A stretch of 64,000 bases of DNA from Watersipora subatra. Taxonomy: Eukaryota; Bryozoa; Gymnolaemata; Cheilostomatida; Watersiporidae. Position 1 is the stretch's first letter. The number at the start of each line of letters is the position of its first letter. This document shows, one piece after another, positions 49,641-63,330 of the stretch. The notes beneath the pieces were generated by a model. The model ran no database searches. It was given only the letters and a program-made list of their open reading frames with translations, and was not told the origin of the DNA. Position numbers and translations under genes: made by a program. The DNA lies in contig NC_088716.1 of NCBI RefSeq assembly GCF_963576615.1, forward strand, positions 434,001-498,000. Reading direction: 5' to 3'.

Positions 49641-51440
49641 TGAGCAATCTATTATAATTCATAGTATTTTTTCAGAACCTGCTGTTAAGTGTGATTTAAA
49701 ACTTTAAAAAGGTACTATGTGTATTGGCATTGTTATTATATATAAACTTTTTTATTCATTTATTTAAAATTTTAACGCAATAAAAGTGAAATCGCTACTT
49801 TAACAAATGTGCAAGGGTTGACTGTCTGTTATGACTTCTACCATTGTGCACATCTATGCATATGAATTAGAAAACTGTGTGCCGTGTTGATGATCTAGAA
49901 TGAACTTTGAACACTTGTGGAATTGTCTTCCATTTTTATTAAAGCTGTTATTAGCATGCAACTTCTACTGACTAAAAACTAAAAACTTTCAAGTGTTCCT
50001 TTGTTTGCAGAACCAAAGCTGAATTTGAAGCTTTCTCACCTGTAGTGATTATTGAAGCATGAGTACCTGTTGATACTTGTCAGCTGCCAATGGTTGCAGG
50101 ACCATGTATGGCTAACTTAGAATCATTGGGAACTAGAGAAGAATTTGTAACATTTATTCACGGAGATTGTAAGGAAAGGAAAATTGATTTCAGTGAGTAA
50201 AATTATTCACAAATTTGTTAACAACAGATTGGTTATCAACAAATCAATCTGTTTTATAACTACAGCCATGTCTGTCCATAATTTTGAAGCCATGCTGAGA
50301 GTATTATGTAATAAGATTTTCTGCCCGGGAATCGAACCTGGATACTCGACTTCCTAACTAAGCTATCTACACCCTGTGCCACTCGACCACCTTGTTGCTT
50401 TTTAGAATTATTGTACACATACTTTTTACACATGACTGTCTCTCATAGCGTGTGAGACTGTCAGTTACTAGTCTGTAATCATTCCTTCATATCTGTTTCT
50501 GAAGTCAATTCTCACTTCTACCTTATTGTAAAGCTTGTTTACATTACAGATCTAGTTATTTACTGTAAATTGTAATAGTAACTGCTATTTGCTTGGACAA
50601 AAGTGTTCCGTTGTTTGCAGAACTAATAGATATTTATATTTATTTGGGTGTTTCAGCTGAAACTTTTATTCATTTTGTTATTTCAAATCATCTTGAAGGA
50701 ATATGTTTGTGTCAACTTTCAACTAGGTTTTGGTATTTATTTTTCAGTAGTTTTAATTTGGAGTAATCTTTAAATGCAATCAGAGTTTTATTATTAAAAA
50801 TATGTTATTTGACCGTTTTATTTTTTATGAATGTTTTTAAATTATTAAAATTTCAAACGCAATAAAAAATAGTTTTTTCATGTTAATAAACTGACTAAAA
50901 TTGAACTGTTTATTTTGACTTCTAGCTTTTTCCAATCTAGGCTTATGAAATACTAAGTTAATTGGCCTTGTTATTATACACAAGTTTTTTTAATTTATTA
51001 AAAGTTTTAACATCATGAAAAGGCAATTGGTACTATAACAAACTGCCCAAGACCTGACTCTTCACTATGACTTCAACAATATGCAAATCTATGCATGTAA
51101 ATTGGCATCCTGCAGCAAAAGGCAACTTCTTCTACTAGCCAACTTTTACCATCAGGCCTGTTTGTACTAGAACAGTAAACTGTCATATCAATGTGACTAA
51201 TTGCTATCATATGGACTCATAATGACTAATTATATTATCAAATAACATCCTGGTAGTCTGGAGTGTCGTGAGTGATTGTCATGAGTAATAACTTACTGCG
51301 TGATTATCACTATTTGATGGAGTTAGTCAATTAGTGCAGGTAGGAGTATGTTGTGCAGCTAAACTAAAAGTTGTGAGTTCAAATCTCGTGTGAAGCAATT
51401 TTTTGTAACATTCAAGCGAGGCTTCAATCAGACGGGTGAA
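49641..51440. repeat. Nested diverged repeats, R1 and R3 families
   Basis: 49641-49880 continues the similarity with 53281-53480. 49910-50590 forms repeat R3, duplicated at 51910-52540. 50630-51440 is a second diverged R1-like copy matching parts of 49550-49880 and 53170-53770 (AACACCCTGGTAGTCTGG type motif near 51245 and 53623). No gene was recognised in this stretch. Confidence 0.65.
50326..50396 (-). repeat. tRNA-derived SINE head in R3
   Basis: On minus it starts GGTGGTCGAGTGGCACAGGG and has the perfect B-box GGTTCGATTCC. The A-box TGGTCGAGTGG resembles Ser/Leu tRNAs. The acceptor and anticodon stems do not close, so I do not call a functional tRNA gene. Confidence 0.7.
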
Positions 51441-51909
51441 CTGACATGGCTTTTATTATAGTAAATATGGTTGAATACATCGTGTATTGTGTATTACGGA
51501 CACCACAATACACATACATGCAGGTATATACTACCATCTGGAATGAGTAGTCTCTTTGTATAGAAAGTATGAGAGTCCAGTGAGACTGACTGTGTTACAA
51601 ATACAATATTTACTGTAATGAAAGTCATGTCTGTCTAAATCCAGAGTTGAAGGTGAGGATAAAAGATTGCTATGGATATGACTGGAACCCTGAACATTCA
51701 ACTTTGTAGATCAAAACACTAACACCTGCACCAAGCATCTGCCTTCAGACATCTCTGAATATTTAATAATATACTCTGTGTTTTAGTTTTTGTATATAAT
51801 TGTTATCTAGAATTGTTTGTAGTCCTCGTAAAACTCCAATAGTGGTTTGCACCAATGAAAAGTGAGATTTAATTTGTTCATTAGAGTGATGTTGGTGATT
51901 TTGCACAAC

Positions 51910-52540
51910 TCTGAGCACTGTTGGAGTTGTCATCCATTTGGTTTCAACTAAGTCATGGGCATACAACTTCTATTGAATAAAAACCAGGAACTTTCAATTG
52001 TTCCGTTGTATTGTAGAACTTAAGCTCAATGTGAAGAAGCTTGCCCACCTGCAGTGATTATTGCAGCATAAGTACCTGTTAATACTGGTCAGTTGCCAAT
52101 GGCGACAGGACCGTTTAGGGCCAACTTGGGATCATGGTAGAGGAGACTAGACTTCAGTGAGTAAAGTAAGTTATCAACAAATCTTTTATCAACAAATCAA
52201 TTTGTTATATAACCAGAGCCATGTCTGTCCATTATTTTGAAATCATGCTGAGAGCATTATGCATGAATATTCCCGACACGGGAATCGAACCTGGGTACTC
52301 GACTTCCTAACTAAGCAGTATACCACCTGTGCCTCTTGACCACCTTGTTGCTTTTTAGAATAAATGTACACATACTTATTACACATGACGGTCTCTCATA
52401 GGTGAGACTGACAGTTACTAGTCTGTGATCATTGCTTCATATATGTTTATGATTTAGAAGCCTTTTCTCAATTCTGCCTTATAGTATAACTTGCTTACAT
52501 TAAATGTCTTGTTAATTACTGTAAATTGGTTAGACTAGTT
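51910..52540. repeat. Repeat R3, second copy
   Basis: Shared with 49910-50590: ATCAACAAATCAAT, GCCATGTCTGTCCAT, GAATCGAACCTGG and CATGACTGTCTCTCATAG-type landmarks in the same order and orientation. Confidence 0.8.
52276..52346 (-). repeat. tRNA-derived SINE head in R3, second copy
   Basis: Contains the same perfect B-box GGTTCGATTCC on minus. The A-box is degenerate (GGTGGTCAAGAGGCACAGG). Confidence 0.65.
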
Positions 52541-52564
52541 TATGCAATGTTGAACAAGGATAGG

Positions 52565-52690
52565 CTACATAGTGATGTATTTATAATCACAGTTTGGAAG
52601 TCGGAGTAAAATATTGCCCTGTCGAGGATTTGAACTCACAACATGCTACCTGATTGACAACACCTTAACAACTGCACTAATCGATCATTC
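52565..52690 (-). repeat. tRNA-like SINE head
   Basis: Minus strand: GTGCAGTTGTTAAGGTGTTG, then GAGTTCAAATCCTCG as B-box, then the central segment ATTTTACTCCGACTTCC. Confidence 0.55.
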
Positions 52691-52839
52691 ATGAACTTTA
52701 CAGAATAATTGTACATAAATCTGTCGATTAAACTTCATCAAGTGACTGATCTCTAACAGCACACTAGCCTGTCACCCTCTCAGAGTACTCATACTGCATA
52801 AATTCAAAATTTAAATGTTGTATCAAAATCCTTTTTATA

Positions 52840-53780
52840 GAAGGAGTGGTTCAAAGGTTATGACAGCTTATATGTACCCTTGTCAGACATTAGGCTTTAC
52901 CTATTCAATTATGTCTTGTTGAAAAAATTAATTTGTTGACAAAAGAGTTAAGCAAGAAATCTTTACTATAAAAAGCTCAGTATATGTCTGAAGCCAGGAT
53001 CTGAGATTAGGATAAAAAAATTGCCTTTCACAGGACTTGAACTCATTATGTTTAGCTTAATAGATAGACACTGTAATACCTGCACCAATCAACTTGCCCA
53101 GTCTGTGATTTATCATACCACTTGATGATCTCTCACTACACTCTAGATTGTCAGGGTACTAGCAGATATTTATATTTGTTTGGTGGTTTAAGTTGAGGCT
53201 TTCTTTCATTTTGTTATTGCAAATCATCTTCAAAGGACATTTTTTTTATTCTGAACTATGAGCAATATATTTTCACAGTGTTTTTTTCGCAATCTGCTAT
53301 TAGCTGTTATTTAAAACTTTAAAAAAATACAATATTTATTGGCATTGTTATTATATGCAAACTTTTCTTGCCTTTATTGAATGTTTCAAGGCAATAAAAA
53401 CGAAATTGCCACATTAACAAATGCCCAAGGGTTGACTGTCTATCATGACTTCTGCCATTACGCACATTTATGCATATAAACTATAAAACTGCAGCAGAAG
53501 GCAACTTCTTTGACAAGCCAACTTTCACCATCAGGCCAGTTAGTACTTAATGTCATACCAATGTGACTAAAGGCTGTCATATGGACTCATCACAACTAAT
53601 TATATTAATAACTAACACCCTGGTAGTCTGGTGTGTTGTGAGAAATTGTAAGGGGGAATAACTAGCTGCATGATTATTACTAAATGTGAAAAGGTGATTA
53701 ATTAGTGTTGGTATTGGTGTGTTGTGCGGCTGAAATAAAAGTAGTGAGTTCGAATCCCATGGGAAGCATTCTTTTTTTCA
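52840..53780 (+). repeat. Repeat R1, third copy
   Basis: Matches 49240-49880 at its left and 51070-51440 at its right. It includes a minus-strand SINE head at about 52978-53100 and ends in a plus-strand tRNA-like head (GTTGTGCGGCTGAAATAAAA, GAGTTCGAATCCC). Confidence 0.7.
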
Positions 53781-53802
53781 TATCTAACATTTATACATTT
53801 AG

Positions 53803-53905
53803 ATGTGGCAGCCATGCGAATAAAGCTAAATCAATTATCATATACCTACAGACTCCTGGTGATATGAATTCCACTGGTAATCATTATCACAATACAAACA
53901 GTTAA
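53803..53905 (+). pseudogene. Relic of the ankyrin/coiled-coil gene terminal exon
   Basis: An acceptor AG at 53801-53802 is followed by 103 nt that align with the 104-nt last exon at 13311-13208. Both end in LQTPGD.N.TGN plus a His-containing tail and a TAA at the same place. The copy is one base short near TATACC, which breaks the frame. No ankyrin or coiled-coil exon was found upstream on this strand. It is either a duplicated fragment or the remains of a paralogous gene. Confidence 0.65.
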
Positions 53906-54714
53906 CACTCTCACCTTCTCCTCTCTATCTTATATTATATATATTTTATTTGTGTTTTAATATTTTATTACTGTATAAGTAGCTAGCAAGGACTCGCATT
54001 TTTGTCATTTTTGTTTTCTTATTGTACATGGATAAAGCGTTATTGCACTAACAGTAAGGAACAATGACTCTCTGTTTTTGTGCAGGGAACACTTGCCCTG
54101 CAGTATGAAGGTTTTGCCTGCACTGAGCATGCACACTGTGCACAGAGCAGTGGTATGATGTGCTTAATCATTTCTGTGGCAGTTAATAAAGTTATTCTCG
54201 TTGTAACCTGGTGCATATTCGTATCTTTCCATAAAGATTAATAAGGATACAGTTTCATGCAGAGGTGTACTTATAACAATCTTATAGACAAGTAGTACTA
54301 CTTATAGTCATGGGGAAACATGACAAGAAATAATTAAGAATCACTGGTCTAGACTAAGAAGCACATTGTAATCTGCATAGTATTAACCAACCATATAAAA
54401 AAGTCCATCACTGAAGATATTTTGATCCAGCTATCTTTATGGTGATACATGACAAGAGTAGGTAACTCCTTGAGCAATTGTGAACATAGTTGTTTAAAAC
54501 TGAATAACGTTTTGCATCCCTTTTAATCTTAATGATTTTTGTAGCCTCAGGCCCTTTCTCTCATAAGTAAATTTATCGAAGTATTTTAAAATAGTTAAAG
54601 GGTGTGAATGACTGATATACTACAGAGAGCTGGAGACTTTTGACGAGCGTTGAGAGCTAATGCAATTAGATACGAGCTTGGAATGCTTGTGCTGGTTTAT
54701 TAGTTTGTTGCCAG
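53906..54714. other. No gene seen
   Basis: AT-rich sequence with nothing recognised. Confidence 0.4.
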
Positions 54715-54795
54715 ATGATAAGATTATATACAAAAAAGAACTTGTTTTACTGATGAGCTGGAAAATATCAATAACAAACATTTATCAATCTACTT
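54715..54795 (+). repeat. Short repeat shared with 13345-13420
   Basis: Shared words are TTTTACTGATGAGC, ATATCAATAACAAAC (ATGACAAAC in the other copy) and TATCAATCTACT. The other copy lies in an intron of the ankyrin gene. Confidence 0.7.
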
Positions 54796-55856
54796 AAAAA
54801 GAGCTTGTGGAGTTGTATAGAAATGATCCAGTACACCATGGAGCTAACATACAGTATTTAGATTTATGACTTGCAGTTGCATGCCAATTCAAAAAGCTCT
54901 GACTCACCAGTATAATAGAGCAGTAAATGACAGCGAGTTCAAAGTAATCAAGTGTAATGAAGGCTCAAGTTGCTGTCTTTAATAATTGGATTATTGACTG
55001 TTAATCTTGTATTAAATCTAATTCATGTCATTACAATATTATGATATTCAGTTTTATTGAAAGTATCAAAGTTGTAAATGAATAAAGAGAATACTAACAA
55101 CAAGTAGGTGTGTTTCACTGTGAGAACACTTGATAGATCTTCACTGTCTCTGACAGTAGTTCTCATGCTTAGTGATGCCTTCCACTTTGTCTTCAGTGCA
55201 CTTCTTCCTTTATTATATACACTAGATAAGTTGATACCAAGCAATCACATGATAGTCGGATCTGGGAAAACTGTATATGAAAGAATATATATATTATACA
55301 TATTCTACCATGCATAATATTAACTATTTTATAGATTAGCCTTATGAACACACCAAGTTATTTGTTCAGGTCAAGGTCGCTGACTATTTGCAAAGAAAAT
55401 GTTGCTGTCTAATTGGTCAGTTTGTCATCCGAAATATAACCCGTTGTCACAAAACATCGGCAGCTGCTCTGTTGCTGAAGTTAAATCATTTTAACAATGT
55501 CTTGTTCATGTTTATCACTGGTGCGTAATACAAAGATTCTTATGAGAAGATTTCTTTGAGTGGTATATAGATTAAATTAGGCTCTAATCGTCATAGTTAT
55601 TGTCTGAGACTCTTGTTATAGGTAACATCATAACATGGCCTAGCTGATAGATTTATATTCTATTCCTAGTCACACATATATATAAAACAAAAAAATTTAT
55701 TATTTTGCTGTTTAAAGATGTTTAATATATCTGATGAAAAATTTAGCCAAGTTCAGGACAGCTTTTATTGTTTACACTTTGTTTTTATATTGTAAAATAA
55801 ACAAGTTGATACGAAGAAACTTCTTGATATATTTTTTGCAAGCAAACTTGTTATTC
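54796..55856. other. No supported gene
   Basis: Opposed frames at 55023-55317 are not recognisable. Confidence 0.4.
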
Positions 55857-55984
55857 TGACATTTGACTGGTTATTATGGTTCATCAATAATGTCCTGTCA
55901 TTAGACTAGTTGTTATGGTTCGCCAATTATGTCCTGTCACTTGACTAGTTGTTATGGTTGGTCAATTTTGCCCCATCACATGAT
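55857..55984. repeat. Minisatellite, ~42-bp unit, three copies
   Basis: TTGACTAGTTGTTATGGTT-like units with CCAATTATGTCCTGTCA follow each other three times. Confidence 0.85.
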
Positions 55985-56959
55985 TACGTTATATGACTCA
56001 CACTATGTCAGGAAGGTTTTCATTACATGGACATAGCTTCGAGTTGGCTTAGATATTACCTCCATTTAATTAAGTGACCTTTTTGTACTTGTCAGGATGC
56101 TCACTCTCTAAAGGTTAATATAGTAAGCAGTACCATAATTATAACTGTCTGTTTATACATGCAGTAAACTATTAAAAAAACACCAAATATAAACTGGCTT
56201 ACATTAGCTATAAACTATAAAGGTTGACATGCAACAAAATCCACGTTACAGTTATTTGGTATAATGAGAATCATCATGTCTTACTCTGTTGTGTTGTAAG
56301 TGCAAAATATGTGGAAATGTGATTACAAGCTTTTCAAAGCTCAAAAACGAACAGTTAATCGCAGTCACAAGGGACCGCAGTAGTTTGGATTGGCTTTCCA
56401 AAACCGCTCAATCGGGACGTAGTTGTTGCAAGATGGTTTCTGTTTACACTTTCATGCAACCTCATATGTCAAAATATTTTCACAAATATAGTTCATGCAT
56501 TCAATAAAACCATGTTTATTGTTCTTACGAGTATGTTTTATCATCATTGCAATGCTGTCACTTTTAGCACTGGTATCTTATAACTTACAACAAAAGAAAC
56601 GTTAAATTTTTTTAACCTTATCTCGAAGGAGTACATATCCTTGTCTGATAATCATGACGAGCCTGTCGGTTACCTGTGATAATCGGAAAGTAAGTACTGC
56701 AAAAATTATTTGAAAAGTGTTGGGTCACATGATCAGATTACGACTTGACGATTGAATAATGCCGAAACAAAACTGTAAAGTAGCGAGCATCTATATTTGA
56801 TATGGGGTCTTTGGTAAAACGCGAAGTGTTTGTCATCAACTAGTGCTACGATAAGTTTACTTTGAGCTTTTTATTGGCATTTCAATTCACGTGAGAACAT
56901 CATGTGACAAGAAGATAACCAAACTGTAATGAATACATCAGACAAATAAACATATTCCA
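55985..56959. other. No gene seen
   Basis: Nothing coding or repetitive was recognised. Confidence 0.4.
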
Positions 56960-57102
56960 TTCTCCGGCGGCTTTTCGTTTTTGAGCTTTTAAGAACTGGT
57001 AATCACAATTCCTTGTATTTGACACCTACAACACAACAGAGTGAGACATAGTGAATCTTTTGATACCAAATAACTGTAATGTAAATTTTGTTGCAAGTCA
57101 AC
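56960..57102 (+). repeat. Interspersed repeat shared with 27690-27830
   Basis: Carries the identical run TGAATCTTTTGATACCAAAT followed by AACTGTAATGTAAATTTTG. Confidence 0.8.
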
Positions 57103-60130
<3,028 letters not shown>

Positions 60131-60490
60131 TTCCTCATCACAAAGAGTTCTCATTTTAAACAGTCCTTATCACAAAGGGTCTCCACTACAAATGATACTC
60201 TTCACACAGGGGCCTCATCACATAAGGTCCTCATCACAAAATGTCCTCATCACAAAAGGGTCTTCATCACAAAGGGTCCTCTTCACAAGGGGTTCTATAT
60301 GTACTTGCAAAGGGTTTTAATCACAAAAGTGTCCTAATTACAAAAGGGTATTCATTGCTAAGGATCCCCATCACAAAGGTCGCTCATCACAAGGGGTTCT
60401 ACTTACAAATTTTTTTAATCACAAAGGGCTTTCATTGGTAAGTGTTCTCATCACAAAGGATCCTAATCACAAAGGTCCAAATCACAAAAT
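60131..60490. repeat. Minisatellite, ~17-bp unit
   Basis: About 20 imperfect units of TCCTCATCACAAAGGGT occur in direct succession with small insertions. Confidence 0.92.
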
Positions 60491-60659
60491 TTATAATATT
60501 GTTTGCTTAAAGTGATGAAAAGAGAAAAGTAATTGTTTAGGCAGCTAATTTCTTCTAGCGGGCCGATCGCCCATAAGCTAAAGCAATCAATATTTTTTAT
60601 TATTTAATGTTCTTTGTTGGTAATTGTCTTTTATTATATGCCTACAATTAGCTTAATTA

Positions 60660-60775
60660 AAACATAGAAAATTGATTAATTGGACCGCTACTTTCTCTTA
60701 GTTGACCAATCAGTCATAAGCTAACGTGATTATAATATTTCATAGAATAGATACTACTGGTAAAGTTCTCAAGAA
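60660..60775 (+). repeat. Interspersed repeat R4, copy 1
   Basis: TTGATTAATTGGACCGCTAC, TTAGTTGACCAATCAG and CATAAGCTAA match 63215-63326 in the same orientation. Confidence 0.85.
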
Positions 60776-61031
60776 GTTTTCAAGAAGGCAAGAACTCCTT
60801 ACCGTACGAACTACATTTGGTAGACACATTATAATTTTGCGTTTTATTGCAGATGATAACCATTAAAGATGTAGTTGCGTCAAAAAAGTCAATTAGGACC
60901 CATAAAAGGCTAAAACATCAGCTACAATTTGATGCCATTTTTGTCTTTGTAGACCAACCCTGTCCAGAGATATATGCGCTTGAATGAAGCCCTCTGTTAA
61001 AAAGCTCACGTTCCAGCGGGTGCCTATTTCG
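60776..61031. other. No gene seen
   Basis: Spacer before the promoter-like region; nothing recognised. Confidence 0.4.
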
Positions 61032-61123
61032 TGACGTCACAAGCTAGGTATCTGAAACGAAACCACGAGCAATAAATATGAGGTCGATTCGTTAGCCAAT
61101 CATGCGTGCGAAATTTTTATATA
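61032..61123 (+). promoter_or_regulatory. CRE, CCAAT and TATA promoter elements
   Basis: A perfect CRE palindrome TGACGTCA lies at 61032-61039, a CCAAT box at 61096-61100 and TATATA at 61118-61123. The spacing is right for transcription starting near 61150 and reading into the ATG at 61256. The local GC and CpG level is higher than around it. Confidence 0.55.
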
Positions 61124-61255
61124 GGCCGTAATAAATGTTATCACTCGTAAAACGCGTTGTCTGTGATCTCGAAGATTCTCATCGTTAGAGAATTCATTCT
61201 CATCATTACTGATTCAACGCGTTTCAACAATTACTAAGTTATACATAGTTTTAAA

Positions 61256-62018
61256 ATGGCTTCAAGTTCGAGCGACCGCTACTCAGAGTTATCTGAGCAA
61301 CTTTTAGTAAAAGATTAGAGCAGACAGCCTATGGCCAAAGCTGACAGGCGTCAGCAGCGTTTTGTTGCAGAAGAAGACAGAATGGAGGTAAATTACCTTA
61401 AAGTCTTCTATACTTGAGTAAATGTAATATTTTTTATAGTCATAAATACATATACTAATTAATAAAATGATAATTCTTTGCTATCTCCAATCATCGTTTC
61501 ATAGCTTATCTGCCGTTTTACCTAGCTATAATATTTTTTTCGAATTTTCTTTGGTAAATTAGAGTCATGATTACAAATTATTTTCTCTCGTAGAAAGTGG
61601 GTAAAATCGATTGATGATTGCAAATCTTTAATTTCCAGAACCAAAGCTTCGAATCGTTGGCTTGGCGTACTTGTGCCTTTATTTAATGTTTATTCGTTTT
61701 TAAAATTACACTCGCAATCTATTTAACTCCCAATTTGGAAGCTGTCAATAGATACGCTTTGGAATGACATATCTATGATTTATTATATATTTATTGCATC
61801 TACTTTGTTTACATTTACTTGTTTTACTGATTACAGAATGTTTATGTCGTCCAACCAGCCGAAGAAGCTTTGTCAGTGTGGAAACTGCCATAAAAGAGAA
61901 AGCGAGACTTGAATGCGTGCTGGATGATGTTTTGTTTGAGTTTGTTGCAGTAGATGAATTTGTCTTATTGTATCAGCTAATACTATGTGAGTGGCCACGA
62001 CTTGATGAATATTTTTAA
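61256..62018 (+). pseudogene. Broken two-exon gene, Ser-rich start and CxCGxC motif
   Basis: Exon 1 (61256-61387) reads MASSSSDRYSELSEQLLVKD, then TAG at 61316-61318, then continues in frame with KADRRQQRFVAEEDRME up to a GTAAAT donor. A second exon begins after TGATTACAG near 61838. In one frame it encodes a QCGNCHKRESET segment, and after a one-base shift ECVLDDV...CEWPRLDEYF to TAA at 62016-62018. CxCGNC followed by an EC motif recalls the cysteine-rich C-terminal ballast of P2X7-like receptors, which also occurs alone in invertebrate genes. That likeness is weak. As read the gene has at least two breaks. Confidence 0.35.
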
Positions 62019-62137
62019 TAAAAGCTTTATGCCGAGATGAAAATATTTTTGCTTGTAAAAATTATATAATAAAATAATATTGTTGAAGATAATGCAAAAT
62101 ATGATTTGCAGAATATTGTAGTGAATCGGATATGGTA

Positions 62138-62235
62138 TATGGGTGTCCGCAGAACTGGAGAATGTGAGTTTAAATCCAGTTTGCAGCAGACTTCTCATCC
62201 TTAAAACTCTATCCCTGTCTATATTATTTTTAAAG
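62138..62235 (+). repeat. tRNA-like SINE head
   Basis: GGTATATGGGTGTCCGCAGA as A-box side, GAGTTTAAATCCAG as B-box, then TCTCATCCTTAAAACTCTAT as the shared central segment. Confidence 0.6.
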
Positions 62236-62275
62236 AGGGGCTTGCTTATTTCACTTATTAAGTATTCGGTAAGAA

Positions 62276-62331
62276 TACTACTAGCAATGATATACAGCAA
62301 TGTATACAGCTGTATATCACTGCTACTAGTA
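62276..62331. repeat. 23-bp-arm hairpin with GATATACAG core
   Basis: The arm 62276-62298 pairs with 62309-62331 at 21 of 23 positions around a 10-base loop. The inner TGATATACAGC/GCTGTATATCA core repeats that of 26569-26592. Confidence 0.9.
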
Positions 62332-63214
62332 AGAAACTAGTACGTAGGCAATAGGTAATAGGCGACATAATGTGGGCGGGGCTTATGGGAGGCTGTATAT
62401 CGTTTGTATGGGTAGCTGCAGAACTGCTGATACAAAGACCGCGTTCTAAATAAGTGACTTGACAGAATTACCGTAGACCGGTAGAATTGGTAGTCGGTAC
62501 CCAAATGTTTACACAATATTTGGAGAAAGTGAGAAGAACAAATTTTCAATTTTCGTTATTTGAGGCCTTTGAAACATTCATAATAATGCATCGGTAGCAG
62601 GATTTAAAATTTTATTCTAGCCAACATGAGCAAATACAAAATAAGATATATGCCAATAGAGCCGCGTAAGACTAGACTTTTATCGCAAATACCCGATGTT
62701 AATACGAGAGATAGAGACAGGTTGCCAAACGCGTGACATCATTTTGGGCAAGTCTGGGCACGTTTTGGTGGCCTGAGCGTTTTTACGGCGATCAGATTTT
62801 TTCGGTTTTAATCTTCAAATATCTTGGCAATGCGATCGCGTAACACAACAAACAACATATCAACTGATAGAGAAAAAAGAAATGCTTTCTTTTAAGATCA
62901 ACTTAAATTTGACGCAACTACATATTTAAAATACACTAAATACAATACAGTTACTGTAGGTAACTATAATTACTAAAGTTAACATACCATAATGTTGCTA
63001 ATTGTCAATATGTACACATTTTTATAAAAAAAATGACAATTTTTACCAGGGGGTGTTTGCGTTGTATAATTACAATGGTCTCTATACCACAATATACGCT
63101 TTTTTCACCATACGATGCCAACCCTGGAACGAACTAACATCGTATCTCGAGGGTGCACTGTACTCGTAAACTAGATCAAGATAAATCATAGTGACATACG
63201 CTTAAATTATCGAA
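62332..63214. other. No gene seen
   Basis: Nothing coding was recognised. A third GGCTGTATATCGT word occurs at about 62391. Confidence 0.4.
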
Positions 63215-63326
63215 CATAGAAAAATGATTAATTGGACAGCTACTTTTTCCTAGTTGACCAATCAGCCATAAGCTAATGGGATTAAAAATATTTCATAGAA
63301 TAAAATACTGGTGGTAAAGTTCTGGT
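63215..63326 (+). repeat. Interspersed repeat R4, copy 2, cut by piggyBac
   Basis: Matches 60660-60775. The match stops at GGTAAAGTTCT, right where the TTAA of the second piggyBac lies, so the element seems to have landed in this repeat. Confidence 0.8.
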
Positions 63327-63330
63327 TTAA

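Noticed and set aside
50326..50396. Candidate tRNA gene with perfect B-box
   Set aside because: Acceptor and anticodon stems do not close and a second diverged copy sits in the same repeat at 52276-52346, so it is a SINE head.
60131..60490. Candidate CRISPR-like array
   Set aside because: The units are contiguous with no unique spacers of constant size, and the genome is eukaryotic; this is a minisatellite.
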